Positions 37,275 through 45,757 of a stretch of DNA of 64,000 nt are shown here, one piece after another (position 1 is the stretch's first letter; each line of letters begins with the position of its first letter). The stretch is taken from the NCBI RefSeq assembly GCF_900115665.1, contig NZ_FOXH01000017.1, positions 1-64,000 of the forward strand. Reading direction: 5' to 3'. The notes below the pieces were generated by a model. It saw only the letters and a list, made by a program, of their open reading frames with translations. It was not told where the DNA came from and made no database searches. Both the position numbers and the translations under genes were made by a program. Origin of the DNA: Pseudarcicella hirudinis. Lineage in GTDB: Bacteria; Bacteroidota; Bacteroidia; Cytophagales; Spirosomataceae.

Positions 37275-38513
37275 TTAAATAAACATTTGCTGTAAGAGGT
37301 ATTTTTTTTGCTTTTCAAGCAGTTCTAAGATTTGTTTTTCGGTTTGGATTTTTTGGTCAATTGAAGAAAGAAAATTAGCAATTTTTGTTTGTTCTTCTAA
37401 ACAAGGAGTTACAATTTCGATTTTTTCAATCTCTGACTTACTAATTTCAGGAAATGTAGAACCGTTTACTCGTTTTTCCAATTCGTACTTATTCACTTTT
37501 AGCCAATTGAAAAGAAATACGTTGTTATAGTTTTTTTTAACAACTAAAGATTGAAATCCTTGATTCGTAGCACATTCTTCAAGTGAGATTGCTACTTCGC
37601 CTATTGTAGCCCTTGTTGTTAAAAGAATTGTCCCTTTTGGCAAAAGTTTTGCAGAGGAGTTTTTTAATCCTGATATAGAAATAGTTCTTTCGCTTTTAGA
37701 AACAAAGTTTGATTTTATTTCAGTTGGTGTAAACCATTGTATGTCTCCATTCCAATATTCAATTTTATTTGTTTCTGGCGTCCCTCCTCCAATTATTGTA
37801 CATACGTCTTGTAGGTTCTTACATTCCCATTCTTGAAAATCATTTCCAACATCATCTTTAAACCTCAATTGCTGTGAAAATATCTTTTTGGCAACAGTAG
37901 TTTTTAGTACGTTCAGCTCTCCAATTATTTTGTTTTGGGTTGTTATCCTCTCATCAATTAGTGATAGGAATGATGCTATTTTTTGTTGCTCAGGAATTTT
38001 CGGGAAATTAATTTCAATTCCTTTAATAATTCCAGCACTTAAGTTTTCTTGACCTCCTTGATTGCTTAAATCTCTTATCTCATCATATCTTTTTGTTAAA
38101 TTTTGAAAAGCAAAAAGAGGATTGAGAATATTTTTATTAGTTGTTATCGCCCCACAGGCTTGATTTGTTGTTGCTTCTATATTTAACATTGCAACTTTAC
38201 CTCTAGTTTTCCCTTGTCCATACATTGCTATCAGCAAAGTTCCTTGCGAAAATAGTTTCGCTGATGAATTATCAAGACCTTCTTCTGTTATATATTCATC
38301 TACTTTATTAATAAAGTTAAAATTTATTAAACCTGTAGATACCCAAGGAATACTACCATTCCAATATGATGCAATAGCTCTATTTGGTGTTCCTCCAGAA
38401 GAAACAGTTGCTACCTCCCCCAACTTCTTACTTTCCCACTCCTCCTCAAACCCTTTAAATCGTAAATTAGGGACATTACCTACTTTTAATTTTTCATTCT
38501 CCATCTTGCTCAT
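37275..38513 (-). CDS. hsdS: Type I restriction-modification specificity subunit (expressed copy)
   Basis: 412 residues: a short lead, the conserved RFKGFEEEW block, recognition domain 1 (about 27-170), the central helix (175-215), recognition domain 2 (about 230-370) and a C-terminal helix ending KKYLLQQMFI. Each recognition domain reads one half of a split DNA target. The recurring GGTPxxxxxxYWNG(D/S)I(P/Q)W motif in both domains marks them as members of one large domain family. It follows hsdM by 38 bases and is the copy now linked to a promoter. Its DNA shares IR1 and IR2 with the facing silent copy. Confidence 0.96.
   Translation of the reverse strand: MSKMENEKLKVGNVPNLRFKGFEEEWESKKLGEVATVSSGGTPNRAIASYWNGSIPWVSTGLINFNFINKVDEYITEEGLDNSSAKLFSQGTLLIAMYGQGKTRGKVAMLNIEATTNQACGAITTNKNILNPLFAFQNLTKRYDEIRDLSNQGGQENLSAGIIKGIEINFPKIPEQQKIASFLSLIDERITTQNKIIGELNVLKTTVAKKIFSQQLRFKDDVGNDFQEWECKNLQDVCTIIGGGTPETNKIEYWNGDIQWFTPTEIKSNFVSKSERTISISGLKNSSAKLLPKGTILLTTRATIGEVAISLEECATNQGFQSLVVKKNYNNVFLFNWLKVNKYELEKRVNGSTFPEISKSEIEKIEIVTPCLEEQTKIANFLSSIDQKIQTEKQILELLEKQKKYLLQQMFI
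37922..37988 (-). repeat. Inverted repeat IR2, expressed-copy side (67 bp)
   Basis: Partner of 36524-36590 in the opposite orientation. The segment between the outer ends of the pair is 1,465 bases. Confidence 0.95.
38428..38478 (-). repeat. Inverted repeat IR1, expressed-copy side (51 bp)
   Basis: Partner of 36061-36111 in the opposite orientation, 12 codons after the hsdS start. The segment between the outer ends of the pair is 2,418 bases. Confidence 0.95.
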
Positions 38514-38551
38514 TTAAATTTCGTTAGTAAAAACATTAAGGATATAAAAAA

Positions 38552-40111
38552 TTAAAAAACAAGTCCTAATTCCTTGAAATATACATCGATTTCAATATCT
38601 AATTGAGCTCTTTTGCACTCCAAAGATTTGATTTCCTGCATCACTGCTTGAATGTCAATTTCGTCCTGTTCTTCAAATGTATCTACATAACGGGGAATGT
38701 TGAGGTTATAATCATTCTCTGCTACTTCTTCTAGCGTAGCTAAATGACTATATTTTTCAATCACTGTTCTGTTACGATAGGTATCCACAATCTTATCAAT
38801 GTGTTCCTCTAGCAACATATTTTGATTTTTTACTTTTTCAAATTCCCTGCTGGCATCAATAAATAAAATATGGTCTGGGTCTTCCTTACATTTTTTAAAT
38901 ACTAAAATACAAGTTGGAATACTGGTGCCGTAAAAGATATTGGCAGGTAAACCAATGACAGCATCCAAATAATTTTTCTGTTCGATAAGATACCTGCGAA
39001 TGTGTAATTCTGCCGCTCCTCTGAACAAGACCCCATGAGGTAATACAATCGCCATAGTACCATTCTCTGCCAGATGGTAAATCATATGCTGTACAAATGC
39101 AAAATCTGCTTTACTTGCCGGTGCTAATTTGCCATACTGACTAAAGCGGTCATCATTCAGGAATAAAGGATTTGCACTCCAATTGGCTGAAAACGGGGGA
39201 TTTGCCACAATAGCCTCAAAAGGCATATCATTCAAATGTTGCGGATGTTCCAGGGTATCTTCCTGCTTGATGTCAAATTTGAGGTAATGTACTCCGTGGA
39301 GAATCATATTCATCCGGGCAAGATTGTACGTAGTACGATTCATTTCCTGTCCATAGAAATTGTTGACATCTTTTACCTCTCGGGCTACGCGAAGCAATAA
39401 TGAACCCGACCCACAGGTAGGATCATAGACTGATTTTAGTCTGTTTTTACCTGTAGTAACAATTTTTGCCAGTATTTTAGAAACTTCCTGAGGCGTGTAG
39501 AACTCTCCGGCTTTTTTGCCTGCACCACTAGCAAACTGGCCAATCAGGTATTCATAAGCATCCCCCAATACATCAAGCTCAGTATGTTCTAGTTTGAAAT
39601 CTATTTCGTTGAGGTGTACTAATACTTTTGCAATAATAGCATTTCGTGCCTCCGCTGATTTACCCAATTTTGTACTATTTAGATCCATGTCCTCAAAAAG
39701 GTTGTCAAAGTCTTCTTCACTTTGGGTACCCATTGTACTTAATTGGATATTAGTCAAGATTTTTTGTAAATCTTCTAATATAAAGGTATTAGAATCACTA
39801 TTCCCTCGTTTAGCGATTTCACTAAACAGTTCTGAAGGTTTTAGAAAGTACCCTAATGTTTCAAGAAGGTCTTCTCTGATTACTTCAATAAACTCTTCGC
39901 CTTCAGGTGTATTCTCTTGTATATCTCTGAATTGAATATTGTCTTTTTCCAAAATGAAATTGGCTTCAATTTCCATTTTTTCAGACAAATATTTATAAAA
40001 AATAAATCCCAAAATATAATCCCGGAATTCATCAGCATTCATTTTTCCTCGTAGTGTGTTAGCTATATTCCAGAGCTGTTGCTCTAATATTTTCTTTTGT
40101 TGTTCAGACAT
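38552..40111 (-). CDS. hsdM: Type I restriction-modification methyltransferase subunit
   Basis: 519 residues. An N-terminal helical HsdM domain (about 5-150) is followed by an N6-adenine methyltransferase with the SAM-binding motif YDPTCGSGSLLL (229-240) and catalytic NPPF (304-307), and by AGEFYTPQEV just before it. It methylates adenine in the half-sites chosen by HsdS and forms the core of the restriction complex. It is the first gene of the hsdM-hsdS unit. A promoter is expected just upstream, but no clear Bacteroidota box is seen. Confidence 0.96.
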   Translation of the reverse strand: MSEQQKKILEQQLWNIANTLRGKMNADEFRDYILGFIFYKYLSEKMEIEANFILEKDNIQFRDIQENTPEGEEFIEVIREDLLETLGYFLKPSELFSEIAKRGNSDSNTFILEDLQKILTNIQLSTMGTQSEEDFDNLFEDMDLNSTKLGKSAEARNAIIAKVLVHLNEIDFKLEHTELDVLGDAYEYLIGQFASGAGKKAGEFYTPQEVSKILAKIVTTGKNRLKSVYDPTCGSGSLLLRVAREVKDVNNFYGQEMNRTTYNLARMNMILHGVHYLKFDIKQEDTLEHPQHLNDMPFEAIVANPPFSANWSANPLFLNDDRFSQYGKLAPASKADFAFVQHMIYHLAENGTMAIVLPHGVLFRGAAELHIRRYLIEQKNYLDAVIGLPANIFYGTSIPTCILVFKKCKEDPDHILFIDASREFEKVKNQNMLLEEHIDKIVDTYRNRTVIEKYSHLATLEEVAENDYNLNIPRYVDTFEEQDEIDIQAVMQEIKSLECKRAQLDIEIDVYFKELGLVF

Positions 40112-40432
40112 TTTAAATAAGTGTTATTTGGATTAGGGATTTTAAATCCCTAAGAATCGACTAAAATAGTAAACTTTTAGCTTCTAAACATTATACTTAG
40201 TATAAAAATGGCGCATAACCAATTAATTGCTATTATTCATTCACTGAAAACATTGGATGAATAATTTCTACCTAACTACGAGCCGTTCCATACTGTTTGA
40301 CTCTCATAGTCGACACAAGTAATGTTTGTTAATATTCCACAAACAGCTCAATTATTCATAAAAAATGCCCCCATAAGTATCTAACTTATGGAGGCGATGA
40401 AAGAGATAGCCTTATATTTTAAACAATGTCTA
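40112..40432. other. Intergenic region between hsdM and etfA
   Basis: 321 bases with no convincing gene. It contains a 21-base palindrome (TTAGGGATTTTAAATCCCTAA, 40133-40153) just upstream of hsdM, which could be an operator, and the etf terminator at its far end. The rest is A+T-rich and unremarkable. Confidence 0.5.
40367..40395 (-). terminator. Terminator of the etf genes
   Basis: On the minus strand GCCTCCATAAGT pairs with ACTTATGGGGGC (one G-T pair) and is followed by ATTTTTTA. Confidence 0.75.
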
Positions 40433-41398
40433 TTATTTCGAAGCCTCAATAGCTTTGGTTAATTTAGGTAAAACATCAAATACATCTCCGACAATACCAT
40501 AGTCAGCTGCTTTGAAAAACGGTGCTTCCGGGTCTTTATTAATTACCACAATTACTTTTGAGGAGTTCACTCCGGCAAGGTGTTGAATCGCCCCGGAAAT
40601 ACCACAGGCGATATATAAATTCGGAGAAACCTTGATTCCGGTTTGTCCTACGTGCTCATGATGAGGTCTCCAGTCTAAATCGGAAACCGGTTTTGAACAA
40701 GCAGTTGCAGCCCCTAAAGCTTTCGCCAGATCTTCCACAATTCCCCAGTTTTCTGGGCCTTTCAGGCCTCTTCCTGCGGAAACTACGATATCAGCTTCCG
40801 GCAAAGAAACTGTTCCGGAGGCTTTATGTGTTCCGGTAATTTTCACTGTAAAATCAGCTTCAGAAACCTCAGGAGTAAATACTTCAATCTGCGCTGAATC
40901 AGCAGTTTCTACCGGAGAAACTGCATTTTTCTTGATCGCCAGAATTTTCTTGTCGCTCAGCATTTCTACCACGGCAAATGCCTTTCCGGTATAAATACTT
41001 CTTTTTACTTTAAAACCAGAGGATAAATCAGGTAATTCGGTAATATTTGAAACAATAGAAGCTTTCAGTTTTCCGGCTACTCTGGCAGCTACAGCATCTC
41101 CCAGGGAAGATTTCGCTAAAACAATAACAGAGGCACTCTCCTTTTCTACCGCAGCAGACAACACTGAAGCATAAGCCTGAATGTTAGCCTGATCCAGTTT
41201 AGAATCATTGGCGTGTAATACTTTTTTAGCTCCAAAATTTCCGGCTTTCGATAATTCGGAATCAGAGGAAGCACCAATGGCAAGAACCGTGGCTGAGGTT
41301 CCCTGCGCTTTAGCAACTTCAGAGCCATAAAAAACTGCTTCAAGCGATGATTTTTTAATCGCTCCGTTGTCTAATTCTACAAATATTAAAACACTCAT
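40433..41398 (-). CDS. etfA: Electron transfer flavoprotein subunit alpha
   Basis: 321 residues. The C-terminal FAD domain shows VSAGRGLKGPENWG, SKPVSDLDWRPHHEHVGQTG, the GISGAIQHLAGV stretch and NKDPEAPFFKAADYGIVGD, all diagnostic. It carries electrons from acyl-CoA and other dehydrogenases toward the quinone pool through ETF-quinone oxidoreductase. It lies directly downstream of etfB in the same direction, about 100 bases apart. Confidence 0.96.
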   Translation of the reverse strand: MSVLIFVELDNGAIKKSSLEAVFYGSEVAKAQGTSATVLAIGASSDSELSKAGNFGAKKVLHANDSKLDQANIQAYASVLSAAVEKESASVIVLAKSSLGDAVAARVAGKLKASIVSNITELPDLSSGFKVKRSIYTGKAFAVVEMLSDKKILAIKKNAVSPVETADSAQIEVFTPEVSEADFTVKITGTHKASGTVSLPEADIVVSAGRGLKGPENWGIVEDLAKALGAATACSKPVSDLDWRPHHEHVGQTGIKVSPNLYIACGISGAIQHLAGVNSSKVIVVINKDPEAPFFKAADYGIVGDVFDVLPKLTKAIEASK

Positions 41399-41496
41399 TT
41401 TATGTCGGATTTAAGTGCTAAAGCCGGATAAGATCTGTTGAATATGCTTTCCGGTTTCAGCAAAAGATTAATTGAAAATTTCAGGAACAGATCGTT

Positions 41497-42231
41497 TTAA
41501 AGAACTTTTGCTTCGTTTTTCAAAAGGTCAACAAGTTTCTCTACCTCATCTGCTGCAATCATTTTAACTGCACCTTTAGGTGCCGGAAGTTCAAATTTCC
41601 GCGTTACGGTTAAATCATCACCTGTCGGCTCAACTACTTTCAAAGGCTTTGTTCTGGCCGTCATAATCCCTCTCATATTCGGGATTTTCCATTCTGCAAT
41701 TGGCTCCTGGCAACCTAAAACCAATGGCAGGGTGGCCTCAATATCTTCTTTTCCTCCTTCTATTTCACGGGTAATTCTGGCTGTTTTTCCGTCAATATCA
41801 AGCTTCATAACCGGAGAAAGTGATGGTATTCCCAACATTTCACCTACCAGACCATGAACCACTCCTCCATTGAAATCAATTGATTCTCTTCCCATTAAAA
41901 TCAAATCGTAATTTTCCTGACTTGCGATAGCAGCGATTTGCTGTGCAACAAAATAGGAATCTGTCGGCTCACAGTTAACTCTGATCGCATCATCTGCGCC
42001 GATTGCCAGACATTTACGAATTACCTGCTCAGAATCCGCCTCCCCAACATTTAATACGGTTACAGTTCCACCGGATTGCTCTTTCAGTTCAACCGCTCTG
42101 GAAAGTGCATAGTCATCATAAGGACCGCAAATGTATGTTACACCAGCTTTATTAAACTTTGTATCTGAATCCGTAAACGAGATTTTGGCTGTCGTGTCCG
42201 GAACATTGGTGATGCAAACTAAAATTTTCAT
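41497..42231 (-). CDS. etfB: Electron transfer flavoprotein subunit beta
   Basis: 244 residues with the AMP-binding stretch VLNVGEADSEQVIRKCLAIGADD and the recognition segment near LPLVLGCQEPIAEWKIPNMRGIM, typical of EtfB. It pairs with EtfA. Its start MKILVCITNVPDTT is the family norm. The gene begins the etfBA unit; the repeat array lies in the gap behind its start. Confidence 0.96.
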   Translation of the reverse strand: MKILVCITNVPDTTAKISFTDSDTKFNKAGVTYICGPYDDYALSRAVELKEQSGGTVTVLNVGEADSEQVIRKCLAIGADDAIRVNCEPTDSYFVAQQIAAIASQENYDLILMGRESIDFNGGVVHGLVGEMLGIPSLSPVMKLDIDGKTARITREIEGGKEDIEATLPLVLGCQEPIAEWKIPNMRGIMTARTKPLKVVEPTGDDLTVTRKFELPAPKGAVKMIAADEVEKLVDLLKNEAKVL

Positions 42232-42391
42232 CTGTTTATAATTTGAGTTTATTTGCTTTTGAAAACTAAAAATACCTTTGAAAAATCAAGTTTAACCTTG
42301 TTTTCTTAATAAGCATGATATTTTTAGCAATATTAACAAAAAAAACAAAATAGTATGCAAGCATACTAAATTTATTTTCTTCAATTGATTA

Positions 42392-42737
42392 TTTTGTAAC
42401 CACATAGGCACATAGGACACATAGAGAGATGGAGCCGGAATGTCTGCTTTGGCCATACTCTTTTGTAACCACATAGGCATATAGGGCACATAGGGAAATG
42501 GAGTCGCAATGTCTGTTTTGGCCATACTCTTTTGTAACCACATAGGCACATAGAGCACATAGGAAGATGGAGTTGCAAGGTCTGTTTTGGCCATACTCTT
42601 TTGTAACCACATAGACACATAGGGCACATAGTGAAGATGGAGCCGGAATGTCTGCTTTGTTCACACTCTTTTGTAACCACATAGGCACATAGGACACATA
42701 GGGAGATGGAGCCGGAATGTCTGTTTTGGCCATACTC
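42392..42737. repeat. Five tandem copies of a 69-bp repeat
   Basis: Units begin at 42392, 42461, 42530, 42599 and 42669; the fourth is 70 bases, the rest 69. Each begins TTTTGTAACCACATAGRCAY, holds three ACATAG-type steps (CACATAGGCACATAGGRCAC) and ends near GGCCATACTC. Copies differ at several positions, so the array is not newly made. The unit length divides by three, so spurious frames run through it in several phases; no start site or codon pattern supports a gene. Confidence 0.95.
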
Positions 42738-42855
42738 CTTTTCTCTCACAATCTTTTATCAATCATTTCCCTTTGTCTTTATTCATTTATCTTTGTTCTT
42801 TTGTTTAAAATCTTACTTCTCAGGTCTTGCTTTGCAGGTCCTGTATTTTTTAATA

Positions 42856-43185
42856 ATGAACAACGACAGACTATCTCATTTATTGGCTTTTTTTGAAGAG
42901 GACCCTGATGATCCTTTCAACATTTATGCGCTGGCTACAGAATATTTAAAATCAGATCTTACTAAATCCAGAGTGTTGTTTGAGAATCTTCTTCAAAATC
43001 ATCCGGATTATCTGGCAACTTATTATCATGCTGCCCAATTGTATTTTGACCTGGAAGAAATGGAACTGGCAAAAACAACTTATCTGAAAGGAATAGAAAC
43101 AGCGACGATACAAAAAAAAGATAAAGCTTTAAAAGAATTGAAAGGAGCTTATCAACTGTTTCTGGATGAATTGACGGAAGATTAA
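42856..43185 (+). CDS. Small TPR-type protein
   Basis: 109 residues from the ATG MNNDRLSHLLAFFEEDPDDP. A frame extends further upstream but runs into the repeat array and codes for a hydrophobic stretch unlike a real start. The protein reads as tandem helical hairpins, with NIYALATEYLKSD, FENLLQNHPDYLATYYHAAQLYF and MELAKTTYLKGIETA matching the tetratricopeptide pattern. It is probably cytoplasmic and mediates protein contacts; its partner is unknown. Confidence 0.8.
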   Translation: MNNDRLSHLLAFFEEDPDDPFNIYALATEYLKSDLTKSRVLFENLLQNHPDYLATYYHAAQLYFDLEEMELAKTTYLKGIETATIQKKDKALKELKGAYQLFLDELTED

Positions 43186-43198
43186 AGAAGCATTAAAA

Positions 43199-43239
43199 GA
43201 ACAAAAGATGCCCAGTCTTCGGAAAAACATCTTTTGTTC
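43199..43239. terminator. Bidirectional terminator
   Basis: Perfect 12-base arms GAACAAAAGATG and CATCTTTTGTTC lie between the convergent TPR and purine nucleoside phosphorylase genes. Confidence 0.75.
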
Positions 43240-43277
43240 AGACAATGTATTATAAAATGACTATTATTTATCCGGAA

Positions 43278-44096
43278 TTATGAACTGATCAGTTCTTTAA
43301 TAATCAAAGTAAGGGCAGGTTCTGCTTTTGCTGCATTTGCGATAATTTGTGACAATTCTGCTTTTTCCAAAGTTTCAGGAATACATAAGTCAGTTATTAC
43401 CGAAACTCCAAAACATGCCATTTCCATTTGACGGGCAATGATAATTTCAGGAATAGTTGACATTCCTACGGCATCTGCTCCCAGATTTCTCAACAGTCTG
43501 TATTCTGCTTTAGTTTCCAGTTGCGGGCCTGAAACCATTACATACACACCTTTACGGATTTTAATTCCTTTTGAAGAAGCGATTTTATCAGCTTTTCTGA
43601 TCATTTCAGGGTCATAAACTTCCGACATATCCGGAAAACGATCTCCCATCTGATCAATGTTTCTTCCGGTAAGGGGATTTTCCGGCATAAAAAGGCTGAT
43701 ATGGTCCTCAATTATCATTAAATCGCTTACCTGGAAGTCAGGATTTAACCCGCCTGAAGCATTTGATACAATTAGTTTTTCAATTCCCAGCTTTTTCATT
43801 ACTCTTACCGGAAAAGTTACCTGCTTCATACTGTAACCTTCGTAGAAATGAAATCTGCCCTGCATGCAAACTACATTTTTCCCTGCTATTGTTCCTAAAA
43901 TCAATTTCCCTTTATGTGTTTCCACAGTAGAAACCGGAAAATGAGGAATTTCTTCATAAGGAATTTCATGATGTATTTCTATTTCATTGACCAAAGCTCC
44001 TAATCCGGTACCTAAAATCACTCCGTATTCCGGTAAAAAATCCGGCAGCTGATTTTGAATAAATTTGGTCGTTTCAATGATTTGATGGTAGTACAT
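43278..44096 (-). CDS. Purine nucleoside phosphorylase (trimeric type)
   Basis: 272 residues with [12 protein letters not shown] near the start, [28 protein letters not shown] (phosphate and ribose binding), [11 protein letters not shown] and the base-binding stretch [19 protein letters not shown], all marks of the trimeric PNP/MTAP family. It cleaves inosine and guanosine with phosphate for purine salvage. The PNP-like glutamate and asparagine region is present, so PNP is more likely than MTAP. Confidence 0.93.
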   Translation of the reverse strand: MYYHQIIETTKFIQNQLPDFLPEYGVILGTGLGALVNEIEIHHEIPYEEIPHFPVSTVETHKGKLILGTIAGKNVVCMQGRFHFYEGYSMKQVTFPVRVMKKLGIEKLIVSNASGGLNPDFQVSDLMIIEDHISLFMPENPLTGRNIDQMGDRFPDMSEVYDPEMIRKADKIASSKGIKIRKGVYVMVSGPQLETKAEYRLLRNLGADAVGMSTIPEIIIARQMEMACFGVSVITDLCIPETLEKAELSQIIANAAKAEPALTLIIKELISS

Positions 44097-44156
44097 AATA
44101 GCTTTTTATTAAAAGATGTATTGTTTCTGAATTTCTGTTTCAAAACCCTTTAGTAC

Positions 44157-45404
44157 TTAAGAAACTGAGGAAGAAAGTGATAAAGCCATGTTCTTTCCTG
44201 CAACAAATCCGGTGGTCCAGGCCGCCTGAAAGTTAAAACCTCCTGTAACGGCATCAATGTCAACTACTTCTCCGGCGAAATACAAGCCTGAAATCAGTTT
44301 GCTTTCCATTGTCTGAGGATTAATCTCATTCAGGTCTATTCCGCCACAGGTGACAAACTCTTCTTTAAAGGTACTTTTACCATTTACATTATGCTGGCAA
44401 TTAATCAGATTTTCGGTCAGTTTGTTACCTTGCTTATTCGAAATATCAATCCATCGCAGATTATCTTCAATCTCAGATACGGAACATAATAATTTCCAAA
44501 GTCTGGATGGCAGATTAAATAATGGATTCGAGGCAATTAACTTTTTCGGATGATCTTTTTTAACCTGTGCTATTGTTTCTTTTGCTTCATTCTCAGAAGT
44601 CTCTCCCAGCCAGTTAATTAACAGGGAAAATTTATAGTCCATTTCAGCCAACTCCCGTGCTGCCCAGGCTGAAAGTTTAAGAATCGCCGGGCCTGAAAAT
44701 CCCCAGTGGGTAATTAATAATGCTCCCGACTGTGACAACTTTCTGCCTGCAATCCTTGCAGTGGCCTCCGGCACGCTTACTCCGGCCAGCTGAACAAATA
44801 CGGAACCGGGCACATTGAAAGTAAACAAAGACGGAACAGGAGATAAAATACCATGTCCGAGACTGCTAAGCCAGTCATATCCGCTCGCCTGAGGATTTCC
44901 GCCCGTGGTAATGAGCACATTATCTGCGCTTAATTTTTCTCCGGACAAAAGTTCCAGTCCTGTTACTTTACCTTCTGCAATAATCAGGCTTTTTACTCCG
45001 GCAGAAGTCTGTACCCTTATTTTCAGTTTTCTGGTTTGTTCTTCCAGACAGGAAGCAATTGTTTCAGAATGATCCGTAACTGGAAACATTCGTCCGTCAG
45101 CCTCTTCTTTTAATTTAACGCCAAGATTTTCAAACCATTGCACGGTATCTTCTGCATTAAACTGATTAAAAAGCGGTCTCAGAAAATTCCCTCCTCTGGG
45201 ATAGAATTTTGCCAGTTTCTTATTGTCAAAACAAGCATGTGTAACATTACAACGTCCCCCTCCTGAGATCCTTACTTTGTTTAAAACCGTTCTGTTTTTT
45301 TCCAGAATAGTTACTTCAGCTTCCGGAAAATAATTACCTGCTGAAATAGCACCGAAAAAACCGGCCGCTCCTCCTCCTACCACAACTATGCGTTTTTGAC
45401 TCAT
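44157..45404 (-). CDS. NAD(P)/FAD-dependent oxidoreductase, BaiN/HI0933 family
   Basis: 415 residues from MSQKRIVVVGGGAAGFFGAI; a start 19 codons upstream is less like the family. It has the FAD-binding GGGAAGFFGA, the diagnostic KVRISGGGRCNVTHA and a C-terminal YFAGEVVDIDAVTGGFNFQAAWTTG. These are hallmarks of the HI0933/BaiN flavoprotein group, whose reactions are mostly unknown. The gene appears to be a single transcript. Confidence 0.92.
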   Translation of the reverse strand: MSQKRIVVVGGGAAGFFGAISAGNYFPEAEVTILEKNRTVLNKVRISGGGRCNVTHACFDNKKLAKFYPRGGNFLRPLFNQFNAEDTVQWFENLGVKLKEEADGRMFPVTDHSETIASCLEEQTRKLKIRVQTSAGVKSLIIAEGKVTGLELLSGEKLSADNVLITTGGNPQASGYDWLSSLGHGILSPVPSLFTFNVPGSVFVQLAGVSVPEATARIAGRKLSQSGALLITHWGFSGPAILKLSAWAARELAEMDYKFSLLINWLGETSENEAKETIAQVKKDHPKKLIASNPLFNLPSRLWKLLCSVSEIEDNLRWIDISNKQGNKLTENLINCQHNVNGKSTFKEEFVTCGGIDLNEINPQTMESKLISGLYFAGEVVDIDAVTGGFNFQAAWTTGFVAGKNMALSLSSSVS

Positions 45405-45757
45405 ATGAGTAAACAATCTTTGTTTTTTAAAACTTTGTAAAGAATTGATTGCCAATCCCATCTACATTCAAAGGCTTATTTATCTCATTCTTACCCTTAA
45501 TTTATAAACCCTGAACCCTGTTTTTTGCGTAGTTTTGTAAACGGACGCATATTAAAAACCGGGATTAGCACAATTAATTTGCAAAGATGCGAGTTCTGAC
45601 TGAAACATGCGAAAACTTAAATTTTTTCCTCAACCTTATTCTTTGTCAAAAACCAAATTACCTGATAAACAACATGAGGTTTCCGGATATGATTCTGATA
45701 ATTCATATTAGTTTAATGTAATGTTGATAAATAACACGCAGTAAGTAATCCGACCTG
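45405..45757. other. Intergenic region between the BaiN-type gene and the nuclease gene
   Basis: About 350 bases between divergent genes. A TAGTTTTG -7 box is at 45530-45537 on the plus strand, far from the nuclease start. A 34-codon frame at 45607-45711 has an ATG but no relatives I recognise. No RNA structure stands out. Confidence 0.4.

Noticed and set aside
42392-42737. CRISPR array
   Set aside because: The units are contiguous 69-base copies with no unique spacers and no cas genes nearby.
42292-42749. Several overlapping frames of 111-122 codons on the minus strand with repeated MWLQKSM-like or CGYKRVWPKQT-like units
   Set aside because: They are translations of the 69-bp DNA repeat, open in several phases only because the unit length divides by three.
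45607-45711. Possible 34-codon gene
   Set aside because: An ATG-to-stop frame exists, but there is no recognised similarity, membrane segment or ribosome-binding site.
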